From: Rhodovastum sp963714255
Lineage (GTDB): Bacteria > Pseudomonadota > Alphaproteobacteria > Acetobacterales > Acetobacteraceae
Assembly: GCA_963714255.1 (NCBI GenBank)
Contig: CAVQNU010000015.1
Location: 124,001 to 188,000 of the forward strand
DNA: 64,000 nt
Direction: 5' to 3'
How positions within the stretch are numbered: the first letter of the stretch is position 1; every line of letters begins with the position of its first letter. The notes under the pieces were generated by a model that was not told the origin of the DNA, did no database searches, and worked only from the letters and a program-made list of their open reading frames with translations. This document shows positions 55,117 to 62,682 of this stretch, piece after piece. Position numbers and translations under genes: made by a program.

Positions 55117-55983
55117 CTACGCAGCGAGCGGCAGCTCCCGCACGCTCAGCAGCGACAGCAGCCGGCCGAGCGTGGCGGCGAGATCGGTGCGCGGCACCAC
55201 CATGTCGACCACCCCGTGCTCCAAAAGATACTCGGAGCGCTGGAACCCCTCGGGCAGTTTTTCCCGCACCGTCTGCTCGATCACGCGCGCCCCGGCAAAG
55301 CCGATCTCGGCCCCCGGCTCGGCGATGTGGATGTCGCCCAGCATGGCGAAACTGGCGCTGATGCCGCCGGTGGTGGGGTCGGTCAGCACGGTGATGTAGG
55401 GCAGGCCGGCCGCCTTGACCATGTCGAGAGCGATGATGGTGCGCGGCAACTGCATCAGGCTGACCGCGCCCTCCATCATGCGCGCGCCGCCCGAGGCGGT
55501 GTAGACCACCAGCCCGGCCTGCTGCAGAACGGCGAGGCGGGCGGCGGCGACGAAACCCTCGCCGACCGCGGCCCCCATGGAGCCGCCGATGAACTCGAAC
55601 GCCATGGCGGCGACCACCGCTTTCTGGCCGCCGATGGTGCCGTGCGCCACCAGAATGGCGTCATCCAGGCCGGTCTTCTCGCGCGCGTCGCGCAGGCGGT
55701 CGATATACCGCTTGGTGTCGCGGAAGCGCAGCGGGTCGGCCGGCACCTTGGGCAGCTCGATGCGGGTGTATTCGCCATTGTCGAAGGTCCAGGCCAGCCG
55801 CTCCACCGCCAGCGGGCGAATATGGTGGTCGCAATGGCTGCAGACCTTGAGGTTTTTCGCCAACTCGCTCTGGTAGAGCATCTGCTCGCAGGACGGGCAC
55901 TGCACCCAGAGATTGTCCGGCACGTCGCGGCGGCCGAGCAAGGTGCGGATCTTGGGGCGGACATATTCGGTGAGCCAGGTCAT
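55117..55983 (-). CDS. accD: Acetyl-CoA carboxylase carboxyltransferase subunit beta
   Basis: With AccA transfers carboxyl from biotin to acetyl-CoA, the first step of fatty acid synthesis. 288 residues; the zinc ribbon cysteines are at 29, 32, 48 and 51, followed by the crotonase-like domain with ASGGARMMEGAVSLMQLPRT. It follows trpA by 54 bases, the usual trp-accD-folC order. Confidence 0.97.
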   Translation of the reverse strand: MTWLTEYVRPKIRTLLGRRDVPDNLWVQCPSCEQMLYQSELAKNLKVCSHCDHHIRPLAVERLAWTFDNGEYTRIELPKVPADPLRFRDTKRYIDRLRDAREKTGLDDAILVAHGTIGGQKAVVAAMAFEFIGGSMGAAVGEGFVAAARLAVLQQAGLVVYTASGGARMMEGAVSLMQLPRTIIALDMVKAAGLPYITVLTDPTTGGISASFAMLGDIHIAEPGAEIGFAGARVIEQTVREKLPEGFQRSEYLLEHGVVDMVVPRTDLAATLGRLLSLLSVRELPLAA

Positions 55984-56037
55984 CGGTTTCTCCCACGGGT
56001 GAGGGCGATCATCCCTCGCCCCAACTCCCTTCGGATG

Positions 56038-56868
56038 TCAGGCCAGCTTGCGCGCGGTGCGGACGCCGTGGGCCAGGGCCCGGACCTGGTCGAGCACGCG
56101 GCGGACCGTGTCGGGCCCGGCCCTTCCGCGCTCGTCCAGGCATTGCGCCAGCGTGTCGATCAGCGCCGAGGCCACCACGGCGCCGTCGGCCACCCGCACC
56201 GCCGCGGCGGCCTGGTAGGGCGCGCGCACGCCGAAGCCAATGGCGATCGGCAGATCGGTGAAGCGGCGGATGAGCGGAATGGCGTCGGCCAGCTCGTCGG
56301 CGGAGGCGGTGCGCGTGCCGGTGACGCCGGTGATGCTGATGTAATAGACGAAACCCGAACTGCCTTCGAGCACCAGCGGCAGGCGGTCCGCGTCGGTGGT
56401 GGGGGCGACCAGACGGATGATGTCGAGCCCCCGCGCGGCGGCGTGCGGGGCCAGCAGCCCGGCTTCCTCGGGCGGCAGGTCCACCACGATCAGCCCGTCC
56501 ACCCCGGCTGCCGCCGCATCGGTGCAGAAGCGTGCCGGCTCATAGGAGAGAATCGGGTTGAGATAGCCCATAAGTATGATGGGGGTGGTGGCGTCCTCGC
56601 GGCGGAAGTCGCGCACCATCGCGAGCGTATGGGTCATGCTGCCGCCGGCGGCGAGGGCGCGTTTCGCGGCGAGCTGGATGGTCGGGCCGTCGGCCATCGG
56701 GTCGGTGAACGGGCAGCCGATTTCGATCAGGTCGGCGCCGGCGGCGGGCATGCCGCGCAGCAGCGCCATGGATGTGGCCGGATCGGGGTCCCAGGCTTCC
56801 AGGAAGGTGATCAGGGCGCCGCGGTTTTCCTTCCGCAGCGCTTCGAACCGGGCAGCGATGCGGCTCAT
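56038..56868 (-). CDS. trpA: Tryptophan synthase alpha subunit
   Basis: Cleaves indole-3-glycerol phosphate to indole and glyceraldehyde 3-phosphate. 276 residues; the catalytic acids Glu49 and Asp60 lie in LIEIGCPFTDPMADGP. GYLNPILSYEPARF and ITGVTGTRTAS are also standard. The start overlaps the trpB stop by four bases. Confidence 0.97.
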   Translation of the reverse strand: MSRIAARFEALRKENRGALITFLEAWDPDPATSMALLRGMPAAGADLIEIGCPFTDPMADGPTIQLAAKRALAAGGSMTHTLAMVRDFRREDATTPIILMGYLNPILSYEPARFCTDAAAAGVDGLIVVDLPPEEAGLLAPHAAARGLDIIRLVAPTTDADRLPLVLEGSSGFVYYISITGVTGTRTASADELADAIPLIRRFTDLPIAIGFGVRAPYQAAAAVRVADGAVVASALIDTLAQCLDERGRAGPDTVRRVLDQVRALAHGVRTARKLA

Positions 56869-58091
56869 AGCTTCACCCCCAGATGCTCGGCCACGGTGAA
56901 GATGTCCTTGTCGCCGCGGCCGGACAGATTGACCAGGATGATGCTGTCTTTCTCCATCGTCGGCGCGAGCTTGGTCACATGGGCCAGCGCGTGCGCCGGC
57001 TCCAGCGCGGGGATGATGCCCTCGGTGCGGGTGCAGAGCTGGAATGCCTCCAGCGCTTCCTGGTCGGTGGCGGAGGCGTATTCGACCCGGCCGATGTCGT
57101 GCAGCCAGGAATGCTCCGGGCCGATGCCCGGATAATCGAGGCCGGCGCTGATGCTGTGCGCCTCGGTGATCTGGCCGTCGTCGTCCTGCAGCAGATAGGT
57201 GCGGTTGCCGTGCAGCACCCCCGGCCGGCCGCCGGTGAGGCTCGCCGCATGCTTGCCGCTGTCGAGCCCGAGCCCGGCCGCCTCCACGCCCACCAGCTTC
57301 ACCGCGGCATCGTCCAGGAAGGGATGGAACAGACCCATCGCGTTCGAGCCGCCGCCGATCGCGGCGACCGCGACATCGGGCAGCCGGCCTTCCGCTTCCT
57401 GCAACTGCGCCTTCGCCTCCTCGCCGATGATGCACTGGAAATCGCGCACCATGGCGGGATAGGGGTGCGGGCCGGCGACGGTGCCGATCAGGTAATAGGT
57501 GTCGCGCACATTCGCAACCCAGTCGCGCAGCGCCTCGTTCATCGCGTCCTTCAGCGTGGCGGCACCCGAGGTGACCGACTTCACCTCGGCGCCGAGCAGC
57601 TTCATGCGGAACACGTTGGGCTTCTGCCGCTCGACGTCGGTCGCACCCATGTAAACGGTGCAGGGCAGGCCGAACAGCGCGCATACCGTGGCGGTGGCGA
57701 CGCCATGCTGGCCGGCGCCGGTTTCGGCGATGATGCGGGTTTTGCCCATGCGGCGGGCGAGCAGGATCTGGCCCATGCAGGAATTGATCTTGTGCGCGCC
57801 GGTGTGGTTCAGCTCCTCGCGCTTGAGATACACCTTGGCGCCGCCGAGATGGGCGGTCAGGCGTTGGGCGAACCAGAGCGGGCTGGGGCGGCCAACATAA
57901 TGCTTCAGATAGACGTCGAGTTCGGCCTGAAACGCCTTGTCGGCGTGGGCTTCGGTGTAAGCCTGCTCGACTTCCAGGATGGCCGGCATGAGCGTCTCGC
58001 CGACGAAGCGGCCGCCGAACTCGCCGAACCGGCCGTTGCCGTCCGGACCGCTGCGATAGGTGTTGGCGCCAAGGGTGAGCGGATCGTTCAA
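56865..58091 (-). CDS. trpB: Tryptophan synthase beta subunit
   Basis: PLP enzyme condensing indole with serine. 408 residues; Lys101 in LNHTGAHKINSCMGQ holds the cofactor, and AETGAGQHGVATATVCA and GGGSNAMGLF bind substrate and phosphate. trpF would normally precede it, but element F and a helicase gene lie upstream instead, so the unit starts here. Confidence 0.97.
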   Translation of the reverse strand: MNDPLTLGANTYRSGPDGNGRFGEFGGRFVGETLMPAILEVEQAYTEAHADKAFQAELDVYLKHYVGRPSPLWFAQRLTAHLGGAKVYLKREELNHTGAHKINSCMGQILLARRMGKTRIIAETGAGQHGVATATVCALFGLPCTVYMGATDVERQKPNVFRMKLLGAEVKSVTSGAATLKDAMNEALRDWVANVRDTYYLIGTVAGPHPYPAMVRDFQCIIGEEAKAQLQEAEGRLPDVAVAAIGGGSNAMGLFHPFLDDAAVKLVGVEAAGLGLDSGKHAASLTGGRPGVLHGNRTYLLQDDDGQITEAHSISAGLDYPGIGPEHSWLHDIGRVEYASATDQEALEAFQLCTRTEGIIPALEPAHALAHVTKLAPTMEKDSIILVNLSGRGDKDIFTVAEHLGVKL

Positions 58092-58141
58092 GACAGTCTC
58101 TCCAAGCGACGCGGCGTCTTAGCGCAGGGATGCGGCGGCGG

Positions 58142-58354
58142 GAAGGAAGGAAGGCCAGGGGCTCTGCCCCTGGACCCCGCCAAGGGGCAGTGGCCCCTTG
58201 GAACCCATTACTTTTAGACAGTTGCTCTATGATGGGGGTGAGGAGGTGAACCGGTTCACCTCCTCACCCCCATCATAGAGCAACTGTCTAAAGTAGCGGG
58301 GTCCAGGGGGCCACTGCCCCCTGGCGGGTCCAGGGCAGAGCCCTGGCCTTCCTT
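58142..58354. repeat. Palindromic element F (full, perfect core)
   Basis: The most complete copy. The core is centred on AACCGGTT (58249-58256), with perfect arms from TTTAGACAG outward-in to the centre. The variable block CTCTATGATGGGGG (58225-58238) matches 58267-58280 at all positions, and the GGAGG beside the centre (others GGCGG) is compensated on the other arm. Both side hairpins exist in both arms. Between trpB and the helicase gene; no other gene in this 267-base gap. Confidence 0.92.
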
Positions 58355-58358
58355 ACCT

Positions 58359-59483
58359 TCAGGCCGCCGCCATCACCGGCACCTTGGCGCGGATCAGCTT
58401 CTCGATATCGCGCAGGAACGGCCGCTCCTCCGGTCCGCACAGGCTGATCGCCACGCCCGAGGCGCCAGCGCGCGCGGTGCGGCCAATGCGGTGGACGTAG
58501 CTTTCCGGCACGTTCGGCAGGTCGAAGTTGATCACGTGCGTCACGTCGTCCACGTCGATGCCGCGCGCCGCGATGTCGGTGGCCACCAGCACCCGCGTGG
58601 TGCCGGCGCGGAACCCGGCCAGTGCCCGCTCGCGCTGGCCCTGGCTTTTGTTGCCGTGGATGGCGGCCGAGGGCACGCCGTATTCGTCGAGGTATTTCAC
58701 CACCCGGTCGGCGCCGTGTTTGGTGCGGGTAAACACCAGCGTACGGCCGCCGCCGGACTTGCCGAGCAGGCCGCGCAGCGCCGCCCGCTTGGCGGCGGTA
58801 TCGACGAACACGACATGCTGGGTCACCCGCTCGGCGGTGGTGGCGACGGGGGCCACCGCCACATGGACGGGATCGCGCAGCAGGCCGCCGGCGAGCTTGG
58901 CGATTTCCGGCGGCATGGTGGCGGTGAACAGCAGGGTCTGCCGCTTGGCCGGCACCAGGGCGGCGATTTTGCGGATCGGGATGATGAAGCCGAGGTCGAG
59001 CATGTGGTCGGCCTCGTCCAGCACCAGCACTTCCACGGCGTCCAGGCGGACGGCGCGGTCGTTGAGGTGGTCGAGCAGGCGGCCGGGGGTGGCCACCAGC
59101 ACATCGACGCCGCCGGCAAGCTGGCGGGTCTGGCGCGGCTTGGGCACGCCGCCGAACACGATCGCCACGGTCAGGCCGGTGTGGCGGCCATAGGCGCGGA
59201 AGCTCTCGGCGATCTGGCCGGCGAGTTCGCGGGTGGGGGCGAGCACCAGAGCGCGGCAGGTTTTCGGCGCCGGGCGGGTGCGGCTGGCGCCGAGGCGCTG
59301 CAGGATGGGCAGGGCGAAGGCGGCGGTTTTGCCGGTGCCGGTCTGGGCGATGCCCTGCACGTCGCGCCCGAGCAGCGCGGGCGGAATGGCCTGCATCTGG
59401 ATGGGGGTGGGGGAGGTATAGCCCTCGGCCGCCACCGCCTTCAGCAGGGCGGGGTTCAGGCCGAGGTCGGTAAAGTTGGTCAT
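58359..59483 (-). CDS. DEAD-box RNA helicase (RhlE-like)
   Basis: 374 residues from MTNFTDLGLNPALLKAVAAE. Motifs in order: Q motif around TPIQ (26-29), AQTGTGKT at 46-53, PTRELAGQ, VLDEADHMLD, then FTATMP and in the second domain HRIGRTARAG. The C-terminal tail is short, close to the RhlE/DbpA group; the exact role (ribosome assembly or mRNA decay) is open. An upstream in-frame start at 59525 has no ribosome binding site. Confidence 0.93.
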   Translation of the reverse strand: MTNFTDLGLNPALLKAVAAEGYTSPTPIQMQAIPPALLGRDVQGIAQTGTGKTAAFALPILQRLGASRTRPAPKTCRALVLAPTRELAGQIAESFRAYGRHTGLTVAIVFGGVPKPRQTRQLAGGVDVLVATPGRLLDHLNDRAVRLDAVEVLVLDEADHMLDLGFIIPIRKIAALVPAKRQTLLFTATMPPEIAKLAGGLLRDPVHVAVAPVATTAERVTQHVVFVDTAAKRAALRGLLGKSGGGRTLVFTRTKHGADRVVKYLDEYGVPSAAIHGNKSQGQRERALAGFRAGTTRVLVATDIAARGIDVDDVTHVINFDLPNVPESYVHRIGRTARAGASGVAISLCGPEERPFLRDIEKLIRAKVPVMAAA

Positions 59484-59824
59484 CGGGTGGCTTTCATACG
59501 TATCGACGCAGTTCCTCGCCCGCATGGCGCGGGATCGAATGGTTATGCGTCATCACGATCGACAGGATCGCGGGCCGGCGCAATCATTTGAGGAAAAGCG
59601 GGCTACCTGGGTGGGCGCCCGGACCCTTGCGAGGTGCAAGAAACTGGTCGGGCGGGCAGCGCACGAAACCACAGCAGGGCGCGCAGGAGGACAAATGGGG
59701 GGAGGAAGTGCGGAAGTCAAGGAAAACCGGGAACAAGCTGAAGGAAGTTGCAGAAAGTGACGAAGCTGTGGACCGCCGCGCGTATGGTTGATTTCGCTTC
59801 CGGCAGGGACCCGTGGTTGGAGCC
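59484..59824. other. Intergenic stretch with no supported gene
   Basis: The 340 bases between the helicase start and the toxin-antitoxin promoter hold short frames on both strands, none with a ribosome binding site plus a recognisable protein. An Arg/Lys-rich plus-strand frame at 59588-59791 is the best of these and is not called. Confidence 0.5.
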
Positions 59825-59865
59825 TTGAACTATCGGAGTTCAAATGATATCAATATATGATATCA
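59825..59865 (+). promoter_or_regulatory. Double operator of the toxin-antitoxin operon
   Basis: Two symmetric sites lie side by side: TTGAACT-ATCGG-AGTTCAA (7-bp perfect inverted repeat, 59825-59843), then two copies of the 8-bp palindrome TGATATCA at 59845-59852 and 59858-59865 with ATATA between. They overlap a plausible promoter (TTGAAC, 17 bases, TATCAA). GGAG follows before the antitoxin ATG. This fits autorepression by a dimeric ribbon-helix-helix antitoxin and its toxin complex. Confidence 0.75.
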
Positions 59866-59876
59866 CGGAGAATGCA

Positions 59877-60125
59877 ATGGGCCAGCTTCTCGTCAGAGGC
59901 TTGGACGACCAACTCATCGCCACCCTCAAGCGGCGGGCAACCCGGCACGGACGGTCAGTTGAAGCGGAGCATCGCGCCATTCTTGAGCGGGCATTGGAGC
60001 CCGAGATGGAGACGTTTGCCGAAGCGGCGGCGCAGTTGCGGGCGCGGACACCGAAGCAGACAAGCGACAGCGCGCAGATCATCCGGCAGAACCGGAACCG
60101 GGATCATAGCGATGCGACGCAATGA
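59877..60125 (+). CDS. FitA/VapB-type ribbon-helix-helix antitoxin
   Basis: 82 residues, MGQLLVRGLDDQLIATLKRR, a short beta strand followed by two helices with the family RHGRSVEAEHRAILERAL, close to FitA-type antitoxins. The C-terminal part (ETFAEAAAQLRARTPKQ) would wrap the toxin. GGAG lies six bases before the ATG; the upstream ATG at 59844 would include the operator and is not used. Overlaps the toxin by four bases. Confidence 0.85.
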   Translation: MGQLLVRGLDDQLIATLKRRATRHGRSVEAEHRAILERALEPEMETFAEAAAQLRARTPKQTSDSAQIIRQNRNRDHSDATQ

Positions 60126-60532
60126 AAAAGGTGGTCGTCGATGCTTCTGTAGCGGCCAAATGGGTGGTGGAGGAAAATTATAGCGCGCAAGCGGCCCGGG
60201 TTCTGGAATGCGAGGAAATCCATGCGCCGGAGCACTGGCTGGCGGAAGCGGTGAATGTGCTTTGGTCGAAGGTTCTCAAGGGCGACCTGGAGGCGGAAGA
60301 CGCTGCCGAACGCGTGGCCGTTTTGCTGCGGTCGCCGGTTATCGGAACGCCTGTTGCAGCACTGGCGTCGCGTGCTTTCGTGATTTCGGTTGAGCACTCG
60401 GTAACGATCTATGATTCCTTGTATGTCGCACTCGCTTTGGAACGCGACATTCCTTTCGTGACGGCGGATGAAAAACTCGTTCGCGGCTTGGCGCTGTCGA
60501 ACCGCGTGGTTTGGGTTGGCGATTTTGGGTAG
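60122..60532 (+). CDS. vapC: PIN-domain ribonuclease toxin (VapC family)
   Basis: 136 residues. The four acidic PIN residues are all present: Asp7 (VVVDASVAAKW), Glu42 (WLAEAVNVLW), Asp98 (IYDSLYVALA) and Asp116 (VTADEKL). So the toxin is probably active. Coupled to the antitoxin through ATGA. The pair lies between the helicase gene and the cbb operon. Confidence 0.88.
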   Translation: MKKVVVDASVAAKWVVEENYSAQAARVLECEEIHAPEHWLAEAVNVLWSKVLKGDLEAEDAAERVAVLLRSPVIGTPVAALASRAFVISVEHSVTIYDSLYVALALERDIPFVTADEKLVRGLALSNRVVWVGDFG

Positions 60533-60540
60533 TTGCAAAG

Positions 60541-60684
60541 GAAGGCCAGGGCTCTGCCCTGGACCCGCAAGGGGGCAGTGGCCCCCTTGACCCCATGACT
60601 TAAGGGGTTCCAAGGGCTTTGCCCTTGGTGGGGGTCCAGGGGGCAAAGCCCCCTGGCGGGGTCCGGGGCAGCGCCCCGGCTTCT
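60541..60684. repeat. Repeat element G: array of five hairpins
   Basis: Five family hairpins follow one another between the convergent vapC and rpe genes: CCAGGGCtctGCCCTGG, CAAGGGGGCagtgGCCCCCTTG, CCAAGGGCtttGCCCTTGG, CCAGGGGGCaaaGCCCCCTGG and CCGGGGCagcGCCCCGG, with the core absent. Stems differ yet each pairs perfectly. Likely a bidirectional terminator. Confidence 0.85.
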
Positions 60685-61334
60685 TACCGAGGCCGCAGAG
60701 CCGCAATGGACTCCGCATAAGGCGGCCGCCCAAACACCGCCGACCCAGCGACAAGCACAGACGCCCCAGCCTCAATAACCAAAGGCGCCGTCTCCGGGGT
60801 AACCCCGCCGTCCACCTGGATGCGGATATCCCGCCCGCCGATCATGCGGTCGATGCGGCGGATTTTCTCCAGCCCGCCGTGGATGAATTTCTGCCCGCCG
60901 AAGCCGGGGTTCACCGTCATCACCAGCACCAGATCGATGTAGTCGAGCACATAGGCGATGCTCTCCTCCGGCGTGGCCGGATTGAGCGCCACGCCCGCCT
61001 GCACGCCCAGCGCGCGGATGGCCTGCAGGGTGCGGTCGAGATGGGTGGTGGCTTCGGCGTGCACGACGATGCGGTCCGCGCCGGCCTTGGCGAAGGCCTC
61101 GATGAACGGATCGACCGGCGCGATCATCAAATGCGTATCGAAACACTTCTTGCTGTATTTGCGGATCGCCCGGACGATGTCGGGGCCGAAGGTGATGTTG
61201 GGCACGTAATGCCCGTCCATCACGTCCAGATGAATCCAGTCCGCGCCGGCTTCGTCCACGGCGCGCACCTCCTCGCCGATGCGGGCGAAATCGGCCGAGA
61301 GGATGGACGGGGCGATCAACACATCACGGGTCAT
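60684..61334 (-). CDS. rpe: Ribulose-phosphate 3-epimerase
   Basis: Interconverts ribulose 5-phosphate and xylulose 5-phosphate in the Calvin and pentose phosphate pathways. 216 residues; metal ligands His35 and Asp37 in WIHLDVMDGHYVPN, His68 in FDTHLMI, and Asp near 176 in IQVDGGV. Overlaps cbbX by four bases, so it belongs to the cbb operon. Confidence 0.96.
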   Translation of the reverse strand: MTRDVLIAPSILSADFARIGEEVRAVDEAGADWIHLDVMDGHYVPNITFGPDIVRAIRKYSKKCFDTHLMIAPVDPFIEAFAKAGADRIVVHAEATTHLDRTLQAIRALGVQAGVALNPATPEESIAYVLDYIDLVLVMTVNPGFGGQKFIHGGLEKIRRIDRMIGGRDIRIQVDGGVTPETAPLVIEAGASVLVAGSAVFGRPPYAESIAALRPR

Positions 61335-62245
61335 GCCGGCTCCTTTGCCGTTTCGGGCGCCGCTTCGGGTTCGGCCAGCACGCGGCTGGACAGGATTTCC
61401 TCCGCCTCGATCGTCATCAGGTCATCGACCGACAGCGCGTGGTCGCGCCGGTCGAACAGCCGCACCGCCTGGCGCAGCCGCGCGCGGTCGAGCGCGTTGC
61501 GGATCGAGCGGGCATTGGCGAAATGCGGCTGGCGCATGCGCGCCTCGATATAGCGCCGGAACGCCGCCTGCGCGTCCGGGCTGAACCGGTAGCCCTGGGC
61601 GTCCAGCATCTTCTCGCCGATCTGCGCCAGTTCGTCCGCCTCGTAGTCGGGAAAGTCGATGTGATGGGCGATGCGCGAGCGAAAGCCCGGGTTGGAGGTG
61701 AAGAACTTGTCCATCCGGTCGGCATAGCCGGCCAGGATCACCACCAGGTCGTCGCGCTTGTTCTCCATCACCTGCAGCAGGATTTCGATCGCCTCCATGC
61801 CGTAGTCGCGCTCGTTCTCCGGCCGGTAGAGGTAATAGGCCTCGTCGATGAACAGCACGCCGCCCATCGCCTTTTTCAGCACCTCGCGGGTTTTCGGCGC
61901 GGTGTGGCCGATATACTGGCCCACCAGATCGTCGCGCGTCACCGACACCAGATGGCCCGAGCGGATGTAGCCCAGCCGGTGCAGGATGTTGGCCATGCGC
62001 AAGGCCACCGTGGTCTTGCCAGTGCCGGGATTGCCGGTGAACGACATGTGCAGCGTCGGCGGCTGCGCCGTGAGCCCGTGCTCACGGCGCAGCTTGTCCA
62101 CCAGCAGCAGCGCCGCAATCTCGCGGATGCGCGCTTTCACCGGCCGCAGGCCGACCAGTTCGCGGTCGAGTTGCGCCAGCACCTCGCCCACGCCGGATGA
62201 GGCGAAGGCGCGGGCGAGATCCACGGTCTGCGGCGCGTCCGCCAT
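61331..62245 (-). CDS. cbbX: Red-type RuBisCO activase CbbX
   Basis: AAA+ motor that pulls the C-terminus of the large subunit to free inhibited active sites. 304 residues; Walker A GNPGTGKT at 71-78, Walker B VLFIDEAYYLYRP, and sensor and arginine residues in FRSRIAHHIDFPDY. Activated by RuBP in characterised members. Its ATG shares a base with the cbbS stop. Confidence 0.96.
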   Translation of the reverse strand: MADAPQTVDLARAFASSGVGEVLAQLDRELVGLRPVKARIREIAALLLVDKLRREHGLTAQPPTLHMSFTGNPGTGKTTVALRMANILHRLGYIRSGHLVSVTRDDLVGQYIGHTAPKTREVLKKAMGGVLFIDEAYYLYRPENERDYGMEAIEILLQVMENKRDDLVVILAGYADRMDKFFTSNPGFRSRIAHHIDFPDYEADELAQIGEKMLDAQGYRFSPDAQAAFRRYIEARMRQPHFANARSIRNALDRARLRQAVRLFDRRDHALSVDDLMTIEAEEILSSRVLAEPEAAPETAKEPA

Positions 62246-62664
62246 CAGTAGCGCTCGCCGGCCGGCTTGGCCGAGGCGGCGTAAGACCGCACGGTGTAGT
62301 TGATGCTGCGGCCGTTCACCTCGTTGCGCTCAAGGTAAAAGCCGGGCTCCTCGGGCGGGCGGTTGACGATGAACGACAGGCGCACCGTCTCCCAGGTGTG
62401 CGAGGCGTCGAAGGCGGAGACGCGGATGTAGGAATTGCCGAACACTTTGCGGCACTCGTTGATTTCGTGCAGCACGCCGGCCGGGTCCTTGAGGTCGAAC
62501 ATCGGCAGGCCCCACAGCTCCCAGTAAGTGTTCCGGGGATGTGGGTCGTCGGTGTACTCGACGTTCACCGCCCAGCCCTGCGCCTGGGCGTAAGCGACCT
62601 GGGAGCGGATCTGGTCGTCGGTGAGGTCGGGCAGGAAGCTGAAGGTGCCCTGGGTCAAACGCAT
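62245..62664 (-). CDS. cbbS: RuBisCO small subunit (form I, red type)
   Basis: 139 residues starting MRLTQGTFSFLPDLTDDQIR. NPRNTYWELWGLPMFD-like sequence (HPRNTYWELWGLPMF) is the red-type signature, and the C-terminal extension ending in NYTVRSYA forms the beta-hairpin that red-type enzymes use to close the central pore. 18 bases after cbbL. Confidence 0.97.
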   Translation of the reverse strand: MRLTQGTFSFLPDLTDDQIRSQVAYAQAQGWAVNVEYTDDPHPRNTYWELWGLPMFDLKDPAGVLHEINECRKVFGNSYIRVSAFDASHTWETVRLSFIVNRPPEEPGFYLERNEVNGRSINYTVRSYAASAKPAGERY

Positions 62665-62682
62665 GCTGGCGGTTCCTTTGCT

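Noticed and set aside
55072..57135. Plus-strand frame of 687 codons opposite accD, trpA and trpB
   Set aside because: Antisense shadow of three conserved genes; composition and lack of any motif show it is not coding.
10983..58354. Integron attC sites as an explanation of the structured variable elements
   Set aside because: attC sites also conserve structure over sequence, but the required R-box consensus ends, unpaired extrahelical bases and integrase gene are not seen, and the elements do not flank cassette-like genes.
59588..59791. Possible Arg/Lys-rich small gene upstream of the toxin-antitoxin pair
   Set aside because: No ribosome binding site, no motif, and overlapping frames of similar quality.
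59827..59841. LexA (SOS) box at GAAC-N7-GTTC upstream of the antitoxin
   Set aside because: The alphaproteobacterial LexA box is a direct repeat (GTTC-N7-GTTC); this site is an inverted repeat and fits a toxin-antitoxin operator better.
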